NCBI GenBank assembly: GCA_038237805.1
Contig: JBBRYI010000011.1
Coordinates: 62,001-126,000, forward strand
Origin: JBBQFI01 sp038237805
GTDB taxonomy: Bacteria > Verrucomicrobiota > Verrucomicrobiia > Chthoniobacterales > UBA10450
Direction: 5' to 3'
Length of the DNA: 64,000 nucleotides
The translations under genes and the position numbers were made by a program. Under the pieces are notes generated by a model. The model was not told the origin of the DNA and did not search any database. It saw only the letters and a list, made by a program, of their open reading frames with translations. Positions within the stretch are counted from its first letter, which is position 1; each line of letters begins with the position of its first letter. This document shows positions 7,907-16,810 of this stretch, piece by piece.

Positions 7907-10312
7907 TCAGTACACCGTCTTCGGCTCCGGTTCCGCGAGAATCTTCTGGAAGCGCGGATCTTTCCGCAGCGGATCCCACTCCCAGCGCCACTTCAATTCG
8001 GCCAGCGTTATGTCGTAATTTGTTACCACAAACAAGTCAGCAGGCACGGTCAGTAAATGTTCGATTAGCTCGATTGCCCGATCCGATTCGCCCGTCCGCG
8101 CGTAGATCAAAGCCAGGGCAGCGGAAGCATCATTCTTTTCCAACGGATCGGAGGCTACTTCGATCGCGCGTTGGCCCTCGCGAATGGCTTCGTTTTTCTT
8201 CCCTAGAAAAGCGTCGATTAATCCCAGATTGATGTATGATCCAAAGTCGTTAGGCGAAGCGGCTATCCGCTTTTCGATCTCCTGCCGTGCGGTAATGAGT
8301 GTGCGTTCCACGCTGCCAGGGTCGCCGCCGCGCGCCACCGCCAGCAACGCTTCCTGCATTGCTTTCGCTTGTTCGTCCTCAAAGACTTTTGCGGGCAACT
8401 CGCGCAGAAGCCGCTCCGCGGTGGCAAAATCGCGCGTGAGCATCGCGAAGTGGTATTGGAATAGCATGCAGTCCTGCGGCGTTTCACCCTCACGCCCAGT
8501 GGGAGGTTCGGCTGCAACCTTCCTTAGCGAGTCAACCTTTCCAGTCAGCCGGAATTCGTCGAGAGCGTTTGCGTATTTGGCCCCGCATTCCGGAGTGGGC
8601 AAAATTGCCAGCAGCCGATTTCGCGCCTGTATCGCTTCGGGCCAGTTTCGGACGGAGCGGAACGTTCTAGCCAGCGTCAACAAGCCATTGCTATCGCGCG
8701 GATCCAGGGTCTCGGCTCGCTGTAACGCGGCAATTCTTTCGCGAATCTTGTTCTGGCGCCGGTAAATAGACGCGCGAATCTGCCACACCTCGGCCGAGTT
8801 CGGCAGCAGCTTCTCGGCCTGCGCAAGTTCTACGAGCGCGCGATCAGGATCGTCTGTTTGCCAGTAATAAACCGCCAGCGCCAGCCTGCCCTCGCCCATT
8901 TCGGGCCGGAGACGCACGGCCTCCTCCGCTTCAGCAAGGGCTTTTGCCTTGCGGTTGGCTATACTGGTCGCGTCGCCTTCGTCCTCGGCAGAACTCAGGC
9001 GAATCGAAAGCCGAGCATGGGCGAGAGCAAAGGTGGGATCGAGATCGATCGCTTGTTGATAGAGTTTTGCCGCCGTTTCATAATCGGCATAAAACCGGAA
9101 CTGAAGGTCCAATTCCCGAGCTCGCAGGTAGAGGAGATACGCTTCCGGGTTCTCCGTCGGCTTGGTCGCGACTACGCTTTTTTCACTGGGAGTCAGAGTG
9201 GCCTGTAGTTCGCGTGCGATTTCGACCGCAACTTCGCCTTGCAACGAAAGCATATCGCTCAAACCCCGCTCGTAGCGTTGCGACCACACCTGTCGCTCGG
9301 TGCGCGTGTCGACCAACTGCACATTAATAACCACCAGCGTGGGCGAGCGGCGCACGCTCCCTTCGAGGACGTGAGACACGCCAAGCGTCTGGCCAATCTG
9401 CCGCACCTTTCCCGCCAGCGCCACGCCGCGATAAGCCATGACCGAGGCCCGAGCGATAACTGTCAGTTCCTTGATCTTACCCAGACTGGTCAGAACATCG
9501 TCCTGGATGCCTTCGGCAAAGAACGCGTCATCCTTGTCCGCGCTAAGATTTTCAAAGGGCAGTACCGCGATGCTTTTTTCGGGAAGCGTGGGAACCAATG
9601 CGCTTTGCGATTTTGCGGCGGGATGAGATAGCAGCCACCACGCCCCCCCAACGAGTGCCGTGCAGATAATCAGGCCGGCGACAATTTGCAGTGTTCGTGT
9701 GCGCTTTGCGCGCGCCCGCGAACGCCGCACAGTTTCCCTTAACTTCGCGGGCACGTTAGGATTGCCGAATCCATCGCCACAAAAATTTATCAGACGCACC
9801 TGCACGCCATGCTTCACTTCCGCATCACCGAGATCTTGCAGATGCGGCTGCCAGCGTGCGTAATTCTCCAGATCGTCGGCCACGCGTTTTGAAAGGAGAA
9901 TGTGACCGGCGTCACCGCAATCCATCACACGCTGCGCGATATTGATTCCGGCGCCGGCAATGTTAGCGCGGTCGTTCACGTCGGCCGTCTCATTTACCGG
10001 GCCGCTGTGAATTCCCATCCGCATTTTGATTTCCGGATGACTTCGCAACGCTTCCGCGATTTCGATCGCGCATTGCACCGGCGCTTCCGGACTGCTGCGA
10101 AAAACAAGCGCCATCCCATCGCCCGTCGGCAGCCTAACGAGTGTTCCCTCAGCTTCGGCGATTTGGAACTGCGGCACGTTGCGCGCGATTGCGTTCAATT
10201 TGCGCGTCAGCTCCGCTTGCTGGTCGATGACGAGTTTCGAATAGCCGACAATGTCCATGAACAGGACATGCCCTATCTCGAACTTCAGATCCGATGACGG
10301 CGTGGGAGGCAT
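7907..10312 (-). CDS. Class III adenylate/guanylate cyclase with TolB-like and TPR domains
   Basis: Membrane-bound signalling protein of 801 residues. The N-terminal cyclase domain (about 10-185) keeps the metal-binding Asp20 in LFMDIVGYSKL, a second Asp in LPTGDGMALVF, and the Asn/Arg pair in INIAQRV, so it is probably catalytically active and makes cAMP or cGMP. A membrane helix near residues 210-228 follows. Next is a TolB/FlgO-like segment starting KSIAVLPFENLSADKDDAFFAEGIQDD, then TPR repeats to the C-terminus. The same cyclase-TolB-TPR architecture is known in rhizobia and soil bacteria. It stands alone, with no cAMP-binding effector nearby. Confidence 0.87.
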   Translation of the reverse strand: MPPTPSSDLKFEIGHVLFMDIVGYSKLVIDQQAELTRKLNAIARNVPQFQIAEAEGTLVRLPTGDGMALVFRSSPEAPVQCAIEIAEALRSHPEIKMRMGIHSGPVNETADVNDRANIAGAGINIAQRVMDCGDAGHILLSKRVADDLENYARWQPHLQDLGDAEVKHGVQVRLINFCGDGFGNPNVPAKLRETVRRSRARAKRTRTLQIVAGLIICTALVGGAWWLLSHPAAKSQSALVPTLPEKSIAVLPFENLSADKDDAFFAEGIQDDVLTSLGKIKELTVIARASVMAYRGVALAGKVRQIGQTLGVSHVLEGSVRRSPTLVVINVQLVDTRTERQVWSQRYERGLSDMLSLQGEVAVEIARELQATLTPSEKSVVATKPTENPEAYLLYLRARELDLQFRFYADYETAAKLYQQAIDLDPTFALAHARLSIRLSSAEDEGDATSIANRKAKALAEAEEAVRLRPEMGEGRLALAVYYWQTDDPDRALVELAQAEKLLPNSAEVWQIRASIYRRQNKIRERIAALQRAETLDPRDSNGLLTLARTFRSVRNWPEAIQARNRLLAILPTPECGAKYANALDEFRLTGKVDSLRKVAAEPPTGREGETPQDCMLFQYHFAMLTRDFATAERLLRELPAKVFEDEQAKAMQEALLAVARGGDPGSVERTLITARQEIEKRIAASPNDFGSYINLGLIDAFLGKKNEAIREGQRAIEVASDPLEKNDASAALALIYARTGESDRAIELIEHLLTVPADLFVVTNYDITLAELKWRWEWDPLRKDPRFQKILAEPEPKTVY

Positions 10313-10523
10313 CTACGTTTTCGTCTCGTAGCAGGATTCGAGAACTTAAGCGAGCGTCACGGTGGCGGCGTTTTTGCTCCCCGCAAATTCGATACACGCG
10401 CGAACGCGACGTGGTCCGTTTCTACTTGGTCGAGGCTCAAAAAGGGGAGCCCGGCAATTACCTAATCAGAATGCGAATCGGATCGCGGTTCACGTTTAAC
10501 AAACAACTTAAGGAGTAAACTTT

Positions 10524-11078
10524 ATGAGCATGGATTCATTAAAAAAATTGTATATCGACGAGTTGAAGGATCTTTACAGCGCGGAAACGCAATTGGTGAA
10601 GGCGTTGCCGAAGATGGCGAAGAAGGCTTCGGCGCCGGAATTGAAACAGGCGTTTCAGGATCACCTCGATGAAACGAAGGTGCACGTGGAACGACTCGAA
10701 GAGATTTTCGGGGAGCTCGAGGAGAAGCCGACTGGGAAGACGTGCAAGGGCATGAAAGGCTTGATCGAGGAAGGCGAGGAAGTGATCGACGAGGAGGGCG
10801 ACGAGGCGGTGCTGGATGCGGCGCTCATCGGCGCAGCGCAACGGGTCGAGCATTATGAAATCGCCGGTTACGGTGTCGTGCGCACGTTCGCGACGATTCT
10901 CGGCGAAGATGATGCGGCGGATTTGCTCCAGGAAACGCTCGATGAAGAGGGCGAGGCGGACAAGAAGCTGACGCAGATCGCTGAAGAAGATATTAACTTC
11001 GAGGCGGCATCCGAAGACGACGAGGAGGAAAAAGCTCCTAAACGTGGCGGGATGAAGAAGGTCGCCAGCCGACGATAA
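10524..11078 (+). CDS. YciF/YciE-like ferritin-fold protein (DUF892)
   Basis: 184-residue four-helix-bundle protein. Signatures of the family are LYIDELKDLYSAETQLVKALPKMAKKA, DHLDETKVHVERLE and AALIGAAQRVEHYEIAGYGVVRTFA, with spaced Glu/His residues able to bind a di-iron centre. Members are stress-induced proteins of unclear activity. An acidic stretch (EDDEEE) and a basic tail (RGGMKKVASRR) extend the C-terminus. A strong Shine-Dalgarno AAGGAG lies just upstream, and a strong terminator follows, so the gene is monocistronic. Confidence 0.88.
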   Translation: MSMDSLKKLYIDELKDLYSAETQLVKALPKMAKKASAPELKQAFQDHLDETKVHVERLEEIFGELEEKPTGKTCKGMKGLIEEGEEVIDEEGDEAVLDAALIGAAQRVEHYEIAGYGVVRTFATILGEDDAADLLQETLDEEGEADKKLTQIAEEDINFEAASEDDEEEKAPKRGGMKKVASRR

Positions 11079-11102
11079 TTAGTCGCGCTTGAACGAAATT
11101 GA

Positions 11103-11142
11103 CGCCACCGAAGTCCGTGCGACTTCGGTGGCGTTTTCTTTT
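11103..11142 (+). terminator. Rho-independent terminator after the YciF-like gene
   Basis: A perfect 13-bp stem (CGCCACCGAAGTC / GACTTCGGTGGCG) with a 5-nt loop CGTGC is followed by TTTTCTTTT, 24 bases after the stop codon. Confidence 0.93.
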
Positions 11143-11188
11143 CGCGTATTGTGCGATTGGGTGCGTTGAGATCAGGAGAAGAGAATTT

Positions 11189-11288
11189 CCTCTCCTTCGG
11201 GGAGAGGATTAAGGTGAGGGCAGCGCTGGGTTTTCGATGATCTTTCAAAATCGGCTCTCACCCTTCCCTTTCCCAGTGGGAGAGGGAT
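11189..11288. repeat. Intergenic palindromic repeat
   Basis: A hairpin CCTCTCC-TTCG-GGGAGAGG (11189-11207) followed by TTAAGGTGAGGG is mirrored about 40 bases later by CTCACCCTTCC and a CCC...TGGGAGAGGG hairpin. This GGTGAGGG/GGGAGAGGG style of element is a common dispersed intergenic repeat in bacteria. It separates the terminator from ligD. Confidence 0.6.
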
Positions 11289-11370
11289 CGCTTGCCGTTA
11301 AGCCTATCGTTAGGGATTTTTCAATGCTTGTTTCTGAAATCAGTGTAATCCGCGATTAAATTCATTGACG

Positions 11371-13116
11371 ATGGCGCTGGAGAAATATAAAGCGAAAAGA
11401 AACTTTGCGGTTACTTCGGAACCGAAAGGCAAGCCACTGCCGAAAAAAGTGAAGGGAGCGTCGCGGTTCGTTATTCAAAAACACGACGCGAGCAGGTTGC
11501 ATTACGATTTCCGGCTGGAGATGGATGGCGTGCTCAAATCGTGGGCGGTGCCGAAAGGTTTGCCGTGGAAGCAGGGCGAGAAACATCTCGCGGTCGAAGT
11601 AGAAGATCATCCGATCGAATACGAAAACTTCGAGGGGATAATTCCAAAGGGAAACTACGGCGGCGGCACGGTAATGGTGTGGGACCGCGGAACGTATTAC
11701 GTTTACGGCGAAGATCCGTTAGGCGCGCTGAAGAAAGGCCGACTGCATCTCGTGCTCGATGGGCAGAAAGCGAAAGGAGAATGGGCGCTCATTCGCATTC
11801 GTTCTGATGGCGAGAAAAATCAGTGGCTCTTGCTCAAAGCGACAAAGAGCGTCAAACCGATTTCGAAAAAACTCGATGATCAATCGGTCCTCACTAGGCG
11901 CACGATGAAACAGATCGCGGATGATCGTGATGCCGAATGGGAATCGGATCGCGACACGCCCACGAACAAGAGCGCGGTTTCAAATTTGAAATCGCGGATC
12001 CAAAGCGCGCTTAAAAAAAAAGAGTCGCGCGAAAAGGTAGGGCGCGACGGCCCGTCGCGCCGACAAAAACAAACAGATCGTAATCGCGGAGAAAGCGACG
12101 CTGACGTCGAATTCGACGGCGCGACGGGCCGTCGCGCCCTACCGGCAGCAAAGCCGCGGTTCATTGAGCCGATAAAACCGCGGCTTGTGGATGCGCCGCC
12201 GACACGTGGCGATTGGTTTTACGAATTGAAGTTCGATGGCATTCGCCTGATCGCGATCAAAGACGGGAGAAAAGTGAAACTGATTTCGCGAAACAAGAAT
12301 GATCTCACGACGCGCTTCGGCGAACTCATAGATTCGCTCGAAGGGTTGCCGGCGAAGGAATTCGTTATCGATGGCGAGGTAGTGGCGGTCGATGAGAAGG
12401 GCCGCTCGTCGTTCCAGTTGTTGCAGGCGCGGGAAATGGAGAACAGAAAGTCGCCCATCTACTTTTACGTTTTTGATCTTCTGCAACTCAACGGCAAAGA
12501 CCTAACGAGTGTGCCTTTGCATGCGCGAAAAGCATTGCTCGAGAAACTTTGCGCGGATGCAGCCGATCCGCTCCGTTTTTCCGGCAGTCTGGGTGGCGAT
12601 CCGCAAACATTGTTGCGCGAAGTAAAACGTCGTGGGCTTGAAGGGATCATTGGCAAACTGCGCGATTCGGTATACGAGCCGGGAAAGCGCAGCGGCGCAT
12701 GGATCAAGCTCAAGTGCGTGAACGAACAGGAGTTCGTCATCGGCGGCTACACACCGCCGCAAGGCGCGCGGCAATATTTCGGCGCGATCCTGGTTGGTTA
12801 CTACGAAAAAAAGAAGCTCCTCTTCGCCGGAAAAGTCGGAACAGGCTTCGACACGAAGATGCTCGCTGCTCTTTACAAGCGATTCAAAAAAGAAGAGCGC
12901 GACGATTGTCCCTTTGCCGATCTACCTTCAAAACAGGGCGGCCAATGGGTGCAGGGGATCACGCCTGGCGTGATGCGCAAAATGCATTGGCTCAATCCAG
13001 TCTTGATTGCGCAAATCAAATTCGCGGAGTGGACTCGCGATCTGAAATTGCGCCAGCCGGTCTTTCTCGGGCTGCGCGAAGACAAGGAGCCCAGCGAGGT
13101 CGTTAGGGAGACCTGA
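11371..13116 (+). CDS. ligD: ATP-dependent DNA ligase, LigD type (phosphoesterase plus ligase)
   Basis: End-joining ligase of about 581 residues from ATG 11371. The N-terminal 3'-phosphoesterase domain (residues about 15-160) shows FVIQKHDASRLHYDFRLE, SWAVPKG and HPIEYENFEGIIPKGNYGGG. The ligase domain starts near 270 with catalytic Lys in YELKFDGIR, then VIDGEVVA and FYVFDLL, and ends in an OB-fold. The polymerase domain of full LigD is absent, and no ku gene lies in the window. Residues about 223-258, between the two domains, are encoded by a 108-bp palindromic element (12036-12143). Being a multiple of three, it leaves the frame intact and lengthens the linker. Confidence 0.92.
   Translation: MALEKYKAKRNFAVTSEPKGKPLPKKVKGASRFVIQKHDASRLHYDFRLEMDGVLKSWAVPKGLPWKQGEKHLAVEVEDHPIEYENFEGIIPKGNYGGGTVMVWDRGTYYVYGEDPLGALKKGRLHLVLDGQKAKGEWALIRIRSDGEKNQWLLLKATKSVKPISKKLDDQSVLTRRTMKQIADDRDAEWESDRDTPTNKSAVSNLKSRIQSALKKKESREKVGRDGPSRRQKQTDRNRGESDADVEFDGATGRRALPAAKPRFIEPIKPRLVDAPPTRGDWFYELKFDGIRLIAIKDGRKVKLISRNKNDLTTRFGELIDSLEGLPAKEFVIDGEVVAVDEKGRSSFQLLQAREMENRKSPIYFYVFDLLQLNGKDLTSVPLHARKALLEKLCADAADPLRFSGSLGGDPQTLLREVKRRGLEGIIGKLRDSVYEPGKRSGAWIKLKCVNEQEFVIGGYTPPQGARQYFGAILVGYYEKKKLLFAGKVGTGFDTKMLAALYKRFKKEERDDCPFADLPSKQGGQWVQGITPGVMRKMHWLNPVLIAQIKFAEWTRDLKLRQPVFLGLREDKEPSEVVRET
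12036..12143. repeat. 108-bp palindromic element inserted in frame within ligD
   Basis: It begins GGTAGGGCGCGACGGCCCG and ends with the complementary GGGCCGTCGCGCCCTACC, the same termini as the element at 4558-4673. The interior differs. It encodes 36 codons (VGRDGPSRR...GATGRRALP) in the linker between phosphoesterase and ligase domains, with no stop in the ligD frame. No target duplication is obvious. Confidence 0.85.
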
Positions 13117-13332
13117 GATTACGGTTCGCCGAAGCCATCAATCAATCGACCGCCGACGAGCGCGATTGTTCCTGCATGCGAAAAGGAAATTGGGCCTAAC
13201 GAGAAAAATAATGCGAGCAGAGGTTGATTAAAGCGTTTCATCGAGCCGATGCTAAATGTCTTCGCCGGAAAAGAACAAGCGCGAACCACATTCAACTTGT
13301 TGAGCGCGCCAACGCATCAATATTGTGATCTC

Positions 13333-13566
13333 GTGAAAGTGAAAGTCGTCGTCACGCCGAAAGCTGCGGTGCTCGATCCGCAGGGAGTGACGGTGCGCGA
13401 TGCGATGCAACATCTCGGCATGCCCGAAGTGCGTGACGTGCGCATCGGAAAATATCTCGAGATCGAACTCGAGGGGAAAGATGGTGACATGGAAGAACGA
13501 CTGCACGGACTTTGTCGCGACCTCCTTTCGAATCCAGTGATCGAAGATTATCAGATTATCAGTTGA
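13333..13566 (+). CDS. purS: Phosphoribosylformylglycinamidine synthase subunit PurS
   Basis: Small subunit of FGAM synthase in de novo purine synthesis, where it bridges PurL and PurQ for ammonia transfer. The frame is open from 13249, but family homology starts at KVKVVVTPKAAVLDPQG, so the GTG at 13333 is the likely start, giving 77 residues, the usual size. The C-terminus LLSNPVIEDYQI is characteristic. It ends 10 bp before purQ. purL is not in the window. Confidence 0.9.
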   Translation: MKVKVVVTPKAAVLDPQGVTVRDAMQHLGMPEVRDVRIGKYLEIELEGKDGDMEERLHGLCRDLLSNPVIEDYQIIS

Positions 13567-13576
13567 TCAGGGAGAA

Positions 13577-14287
13577 ATGAAATTCGCGGTCGTTCAATTT
13601 CCCGGATCCAACTGCGATCAGGATTGCATCGCGGCACTCAGCGGTATCGATGGGTTGCAGGCCGAGTACGTCTGGCACAAGGAAAATTCTCTCGATGGCT
13701 TTGATGCGATCGTACTGCCGGGTGGATTTTCCTACGGCGATTATTTGCGGTGCGGCGCGATTGCGCGTTTTTCACCGATCATGCAGGCAGTGTTAAAAGA
13801 TGCGCGGGCGGGGAAACTGATTATTGGCACTTGCAACGGTTTTCAGATTTTGTGTGAAGCGGGGTTGTTGCCGGGGGCGTTGGTTCGGAATCGCTCGCTC
13901 CATTTCGTCTGCCAGATGGTGAATCTGCGCGTGGAAGTTTCCGATACCGCGTTCACGCACGGTTTATCGGCGGGATCGATCTTGCGCATTCCGATTGCGC
14001 ACGGTGAGGGATGTTACTTTGCCGATGAAGCGACCTTGCGTGAATTGAATGCGCACCGGCAAATCATTTTGCGCTACGCCGACTCCGAAGGTGGCGTGGT
14101 ACCGGAAGCAAATCCAAACGGTTCCATTGAAAATATCGCCGGCATCTGCAATCGCGCGGGAAATGTTTTTGGGTTAATGCCGCATCCGGATCGTGCTTCA
14201 GAGGCGCGCCTGGGCAGCGCTGATGGCGCGAAGATTTTTCGCTCGATGATGCAAGCGATCAGCGCGGGCGAAGCACGCGCGGCTTAA
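13577..14287 (+). CDS. purQ: Phosphoribosylformylglycinamidine synthase subunit PurQ
   Basis: Glutamine amidotransferase subunit (class I) of FGAM synthase, 236 residues. It begins MKFAVVQFPGSNCDQDC, keeps the nucleophile Cys in IIGTCNGFQILCEAGLLPGALV, and the His/Asp motif in LMPHPDRASE. The ammonia it releases is passed to PurL with help of PurS, encoded immediately upstream in the same operon. Length and motifs are complete. Confidence 0.96.
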   Translation: MKFAVVQFPGSNCDQDCIAALSGIDGLQAEYVWHKENSLDGFDAIVLPGGFSYGDYLRCGAIARFSPIMQAVLKDARAGKLIIGTCNGFQILCEAGLLPGALVRNRSLHFVCQMVNLRVEVSDTAFTHGLSAGSILRIPIAHGEGCYFADEATLRELNAHRQIILRYADSEGGVVPEANPNGSIENIAGICNRAGNVFGLMPHPDRASEARLGSADGAKIFRSMMQAISAGEARAA

Positions 14288-14494
14288 ATTTCCCTTCTGT
14301 AGCGAACGTCTTTTTACTCTGGCTGGGCGAGTTGCTGGCATCGCGCGCGGTCCCACGGAGTGTTCTCGATTTGTCCCAATATCGGACACGAGTGTAAATT
14401 TCGATTACACCCACAGCGTCGCTCCAGAGCCGGTTACGAGGGAACGGAGCCCTGGCATGTCCGTTGCTAACCATTTCGGTATCAACCTACTTGT

Positions 14495-14971
14495 ATGCTT
14501 CTACAAAAAACTCTGCACATGAATCAGTCGCTGGCGGAATGCAAAGGCCGCCTTGCGAGTATCCAGTCATATCGTCGCCAGTTTTTGATGGTCACCAAAG
14601 CCACGGTCACTTCATCGAAAACAGTCGATTTCAGCTTCCGCGGGCCGCTTGCTTTCGAAGCGCACACGGTCTTGCTGGCGATCGACAGCGATTCGTCTAA
14701 CCAATGCGCTTTCGAATCAGTCGGTGGGAACATCGACCTGATGGGCCTGGTCGATTTCACCGAAATCCGTCCACACTGCACCGAGGTTTCGCTCGCCGTG
14801 CACTATGAGATAAAGAACAAATTCTTTGCCTGGCTCGATGCGCGTTTACACTTTGTGGATGCGTTTTTGACGTCGGAATTGCGCAGCATTCGCGCGCACT
14901 TTGAGGGCATCGCCGCGCCGCAGGTCGAGGATCTGCATGCTCTGCCGATGCTGGAAGCAGTTACCGCCTAA
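14495..14971 (+). CDS. Hypothetical protein, possibly SRPBCC-like
   Basis: 158 residues, not confidently recognised. The middle (VDFTEIRPHCTEVSLAVHYEIKNKFFAWLDARLHFVD) alternates strands, then a helix-rich tail HFVDAFLTSELRSIRAHFEG resembles the last helix of START/SRPBCC-type ligand-binding proteins; this is only a resemblance by eye. No signal peptide. It stands between purQ and a bidirectional terminator. The start could also be the ATG 24 bases downstream (MNQSLAEC). Confidence 0.6.
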   Translation: MLLQKTLHMNQSLAECKGRLASIQSYRRQFLMVTKATVTSSKTVDFSFRGPLAFEAHTVLLAIDSDSSNQCAFESVGGNIDLMGLVDFTEIRPHCTEVSLAVHYEIKNKFFAWLDARLHFVDAFLTSELRSIRAHFEGIAAPQVEDLHALPMLEAVTA

Positions 14972-14988
14972 CGAATCCAAATCTTGCG

Positions 14989-15023
14989 AAGAGCGCGAAA
15001 CGATCGCTTTCGCGCTCTTTTGC
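14989..15023. terminator. Bidirectional terminator between convergent genes
   Basis: A 12-bp perfect stem AAGAGCGCGAAA / TTTCGCGCTCTT with a 7-nt loop is followed by T residues on the plus strand and preceded by A residues, so it can serve both the hypothetical gene and tyrS. Confidence 0.85.
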
Positions 15024-15036
15024 TGTACCGACGAAT

Positions 15037-16209
15037 TTAGCTGATGCGGACGGCGCGGGTTTTGTCTAAACGAAGAACCTGACCGGCGCGCAACGGAACT
15101 TGAGCTTTTGGATCCGTAATTTTCTCTCCATCGACTTGCACACTGCCCTGTGTGATCAAGCGACGCGCGTCGGCTCGGGACTTGGTTATCCTGAAAACGG
15201 TTGCGTATGCCGCGACCACAACGGCTACAATTTCACTACCAGTTTCGGCATCGGAATAATGAGGAAGCTCTGCATCCGCAAGTCGCTTCTCGCTGAAGCG
15301 TTGATTCCAATCGTCGAGCGTTTTTTGTGCGATTTCGCGCGCGTGATAGGTCGTGGTGATTTCCAGCGCCAGTTGCTTCTTTGCTTCCAGCGGATGGAGA
15401 TCGGCCGGTAACTCGCGGCCGAGAAGAAGCGAATAATAGCGCGCCATCATCTGGTCGGAAATGCTCATCAATTTCCCGAACATCTCGTTAGGCGATTCGT
15501 TGACGGCGATATGATTGCCGAGACTCTTGCTCATTTTTTTGACGCCATCCAAGCCTTCCAGAATCGGCAGTAGTAAGACGACCTGTTGCGGCAAACGCTG
15601 TTCTTTTTGCAGATCACGCCCAACGAGAATATTGAAAAGTTGATCCGTTCCGCCGAGCTCGACATCAGCCTGCACCATGACCGAATCCCAACCCTGCATG
15701 AGCGGATATTGGATTTCGTGGGCGTGGATCGGGTCTTGTTTATCCAGACGTGCGCGGAAATCCTCTCGCTGCAACATCTGTTGCAGCGTGACGCGACTGT
15801 TGAGCTGGATCACCTGCTGGAAGTTCATCTTTTTAAACCAGTCGCCGTTGCAAACAATCTCAGTGCGGGTGCGGTCGAGAATTTTCATCGCCTGCTCTTC
15901 ATAGCTCTTTGCATTCTCCATGACCTGCTCGTGCGTGAGCTGCGGGCGCGTGACCGATCGTCCACTCGGATCGCCGATCATGGCGGTAAAATCGCCAATG
16001 ATGAGCACGGCCTGATGTCCAAGGTCCTGGAACTGGCGCAATTTTTTTAGGGCGAGCGAATGCCCGAGGTGAATGTCGGGGCTGGTCGGATCGACTCCGA
16101 GTTTCACGCGCATCGGGCGTTTGAGTTGCAACTTTTCGCGCAACTCCAGCTCGCTGATAATTTGTGCGCTGCCTTGTCTGAGAAATGCGAGGGCCTCGTC
16201 CGGTTGCAT
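15037..16209 (-). CDS. tyrS: Tyrosyl-tRNA synthetase
   Basis: Class I aminoacyl-tRNA synthetase of 390 residues that charges tRNA-Tyr. Signatures are the HIGH-type motif HLGHSL in GVDPTSPDIHLGHSLALKKL and the KMSKS loop in GVKKMSKSLGN. A C-terminal S4 RNA-binding domain follows (SRADARRLITQGSVQVDGEKI). This is the shorter TyrZ-like subtype. The gene is followed by a terminator and preceded by a two-gene secreted-protein unit on the same strand. Confidence 0.97.
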   Translation of the reverse strand: MQPDEALAFLRQGSAQIISELELREKLQLKRPMRVKLGVDPTSPDIHLGHSLALKKLRQFQDLGHQAVLIIGDFTAMIGDPSGRSVTRPQLTHEQVMENAKSYEEQAMKILDRTRTEIVCNGDWFKKMNFQQVIQLNSRVTLQQMLQREDFRARLDKQDPIHAHEIQYPLMQGWDSVMVQADVELGGTDQLFNILVGRDLQKEQRLPQQVVLLLPILEGLDGVKKMSKSLGNHIAVNESPNEMFGKLMSISDQMMARYYSLLLGRELPADLHPLEAKKQLALEITTTYHAREIAQKTLDDWNQRFSEKRLADAELPHYSDAETGSEIVAVVVAAYATVFRITKSRADARRLITQGSVQVDGEKITDPKAQVPLRAGQVLRLDKTRAVRIS

Positions 16210-16236
16210 GAGCGTCGTGCCGCAACGGCGGGCGCG

Positions 16237-16752
16237 TTACTTATTTTTGTTCAGCAACTCACGCACCTGTTCGATCGTCAATGGCGTGTCGTGTTGGCTA
16301 AGAGCCTTCTGACTCTTACCTTTTTCCAGGAATTGGCGGCTGCCGGTAAATTGAGAAGAGGCGACTTTCGTACTGGCGCCTGGCATATCACGAACGGTCA
16401 ACGCGCCTGTTCCCTCATCCACTGCAAACCCTTTCACGCGTTGTGCGCGCGTCTGCACCGTTGAAGTTATTTCGCCGTCGCGGAAATGATGTGCTGCAAA
16501 TTCCTTCGGCGAAAATACGCGTTGATCGACGTACTCTTTTGTGCGTGGCACTTTCGCGACATAAAACGGGCGAACTTCGGCTTGCTTGTCGAATGTTCGG
16601 ATGCGCGCGGAGAATTTCTTGTTTTGCGCGCTATTCTGCAGCGTCATGTCAGGTCGCAATAACCGATCGACAAGCCGGTGCTCCTGTTCTTGAGCACGGA
16701 CTACCGAGAATCCGCAACTCAACAAAACAATGACGACGACCGCGATTCGCAC
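16237..16752 (-). CDS. Secreted hypothetical protein
   Basis: No family recognised. From the GTG at 16752 the protein (171 residues) starts with a good signal peptide (RIAVVVIVLLSCGFSVVRA, cleaved before QEQEH). A TTG start at 16821 would place that segment too far inside. The mature part is polar, with FVKG-type short strands and a lysine-rich C-terminus LTIEQVRELLNKNK. It is downstream of the SYLF gene on the same strand with little space, so they are probably co-transcribed. Confidence 0.65.
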   Translation of the reverse strand: MRIAVVVIVLLSCGFSVVRAQEQEHRLVDRLLRPDMTLQNSAQNKKFSARIRTFDKQAEVRPFYVAKVPRTKEYVDQRVFSPKEFAAHHFRDGEITSTVQTRAQRVKGFAVDEGTGALTVRDMPGASTKVASSQFTGSRQFLEKGKSQKALSQHDTPLTIEQVRELLNKNK

Positions 16753-16810
16753 CCGTCGAACCTGACGAAGCGGACGGCGCGTTGTAAAGAAAATTGTCCA
16801 GAGAGATGCG

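Noticed and set aside
11365..11370. TTG start two codons before the ligD ATG
   Set aside because: The ATG at 11371 begins the conserved N-terminus; the extra codons add nothing supported.
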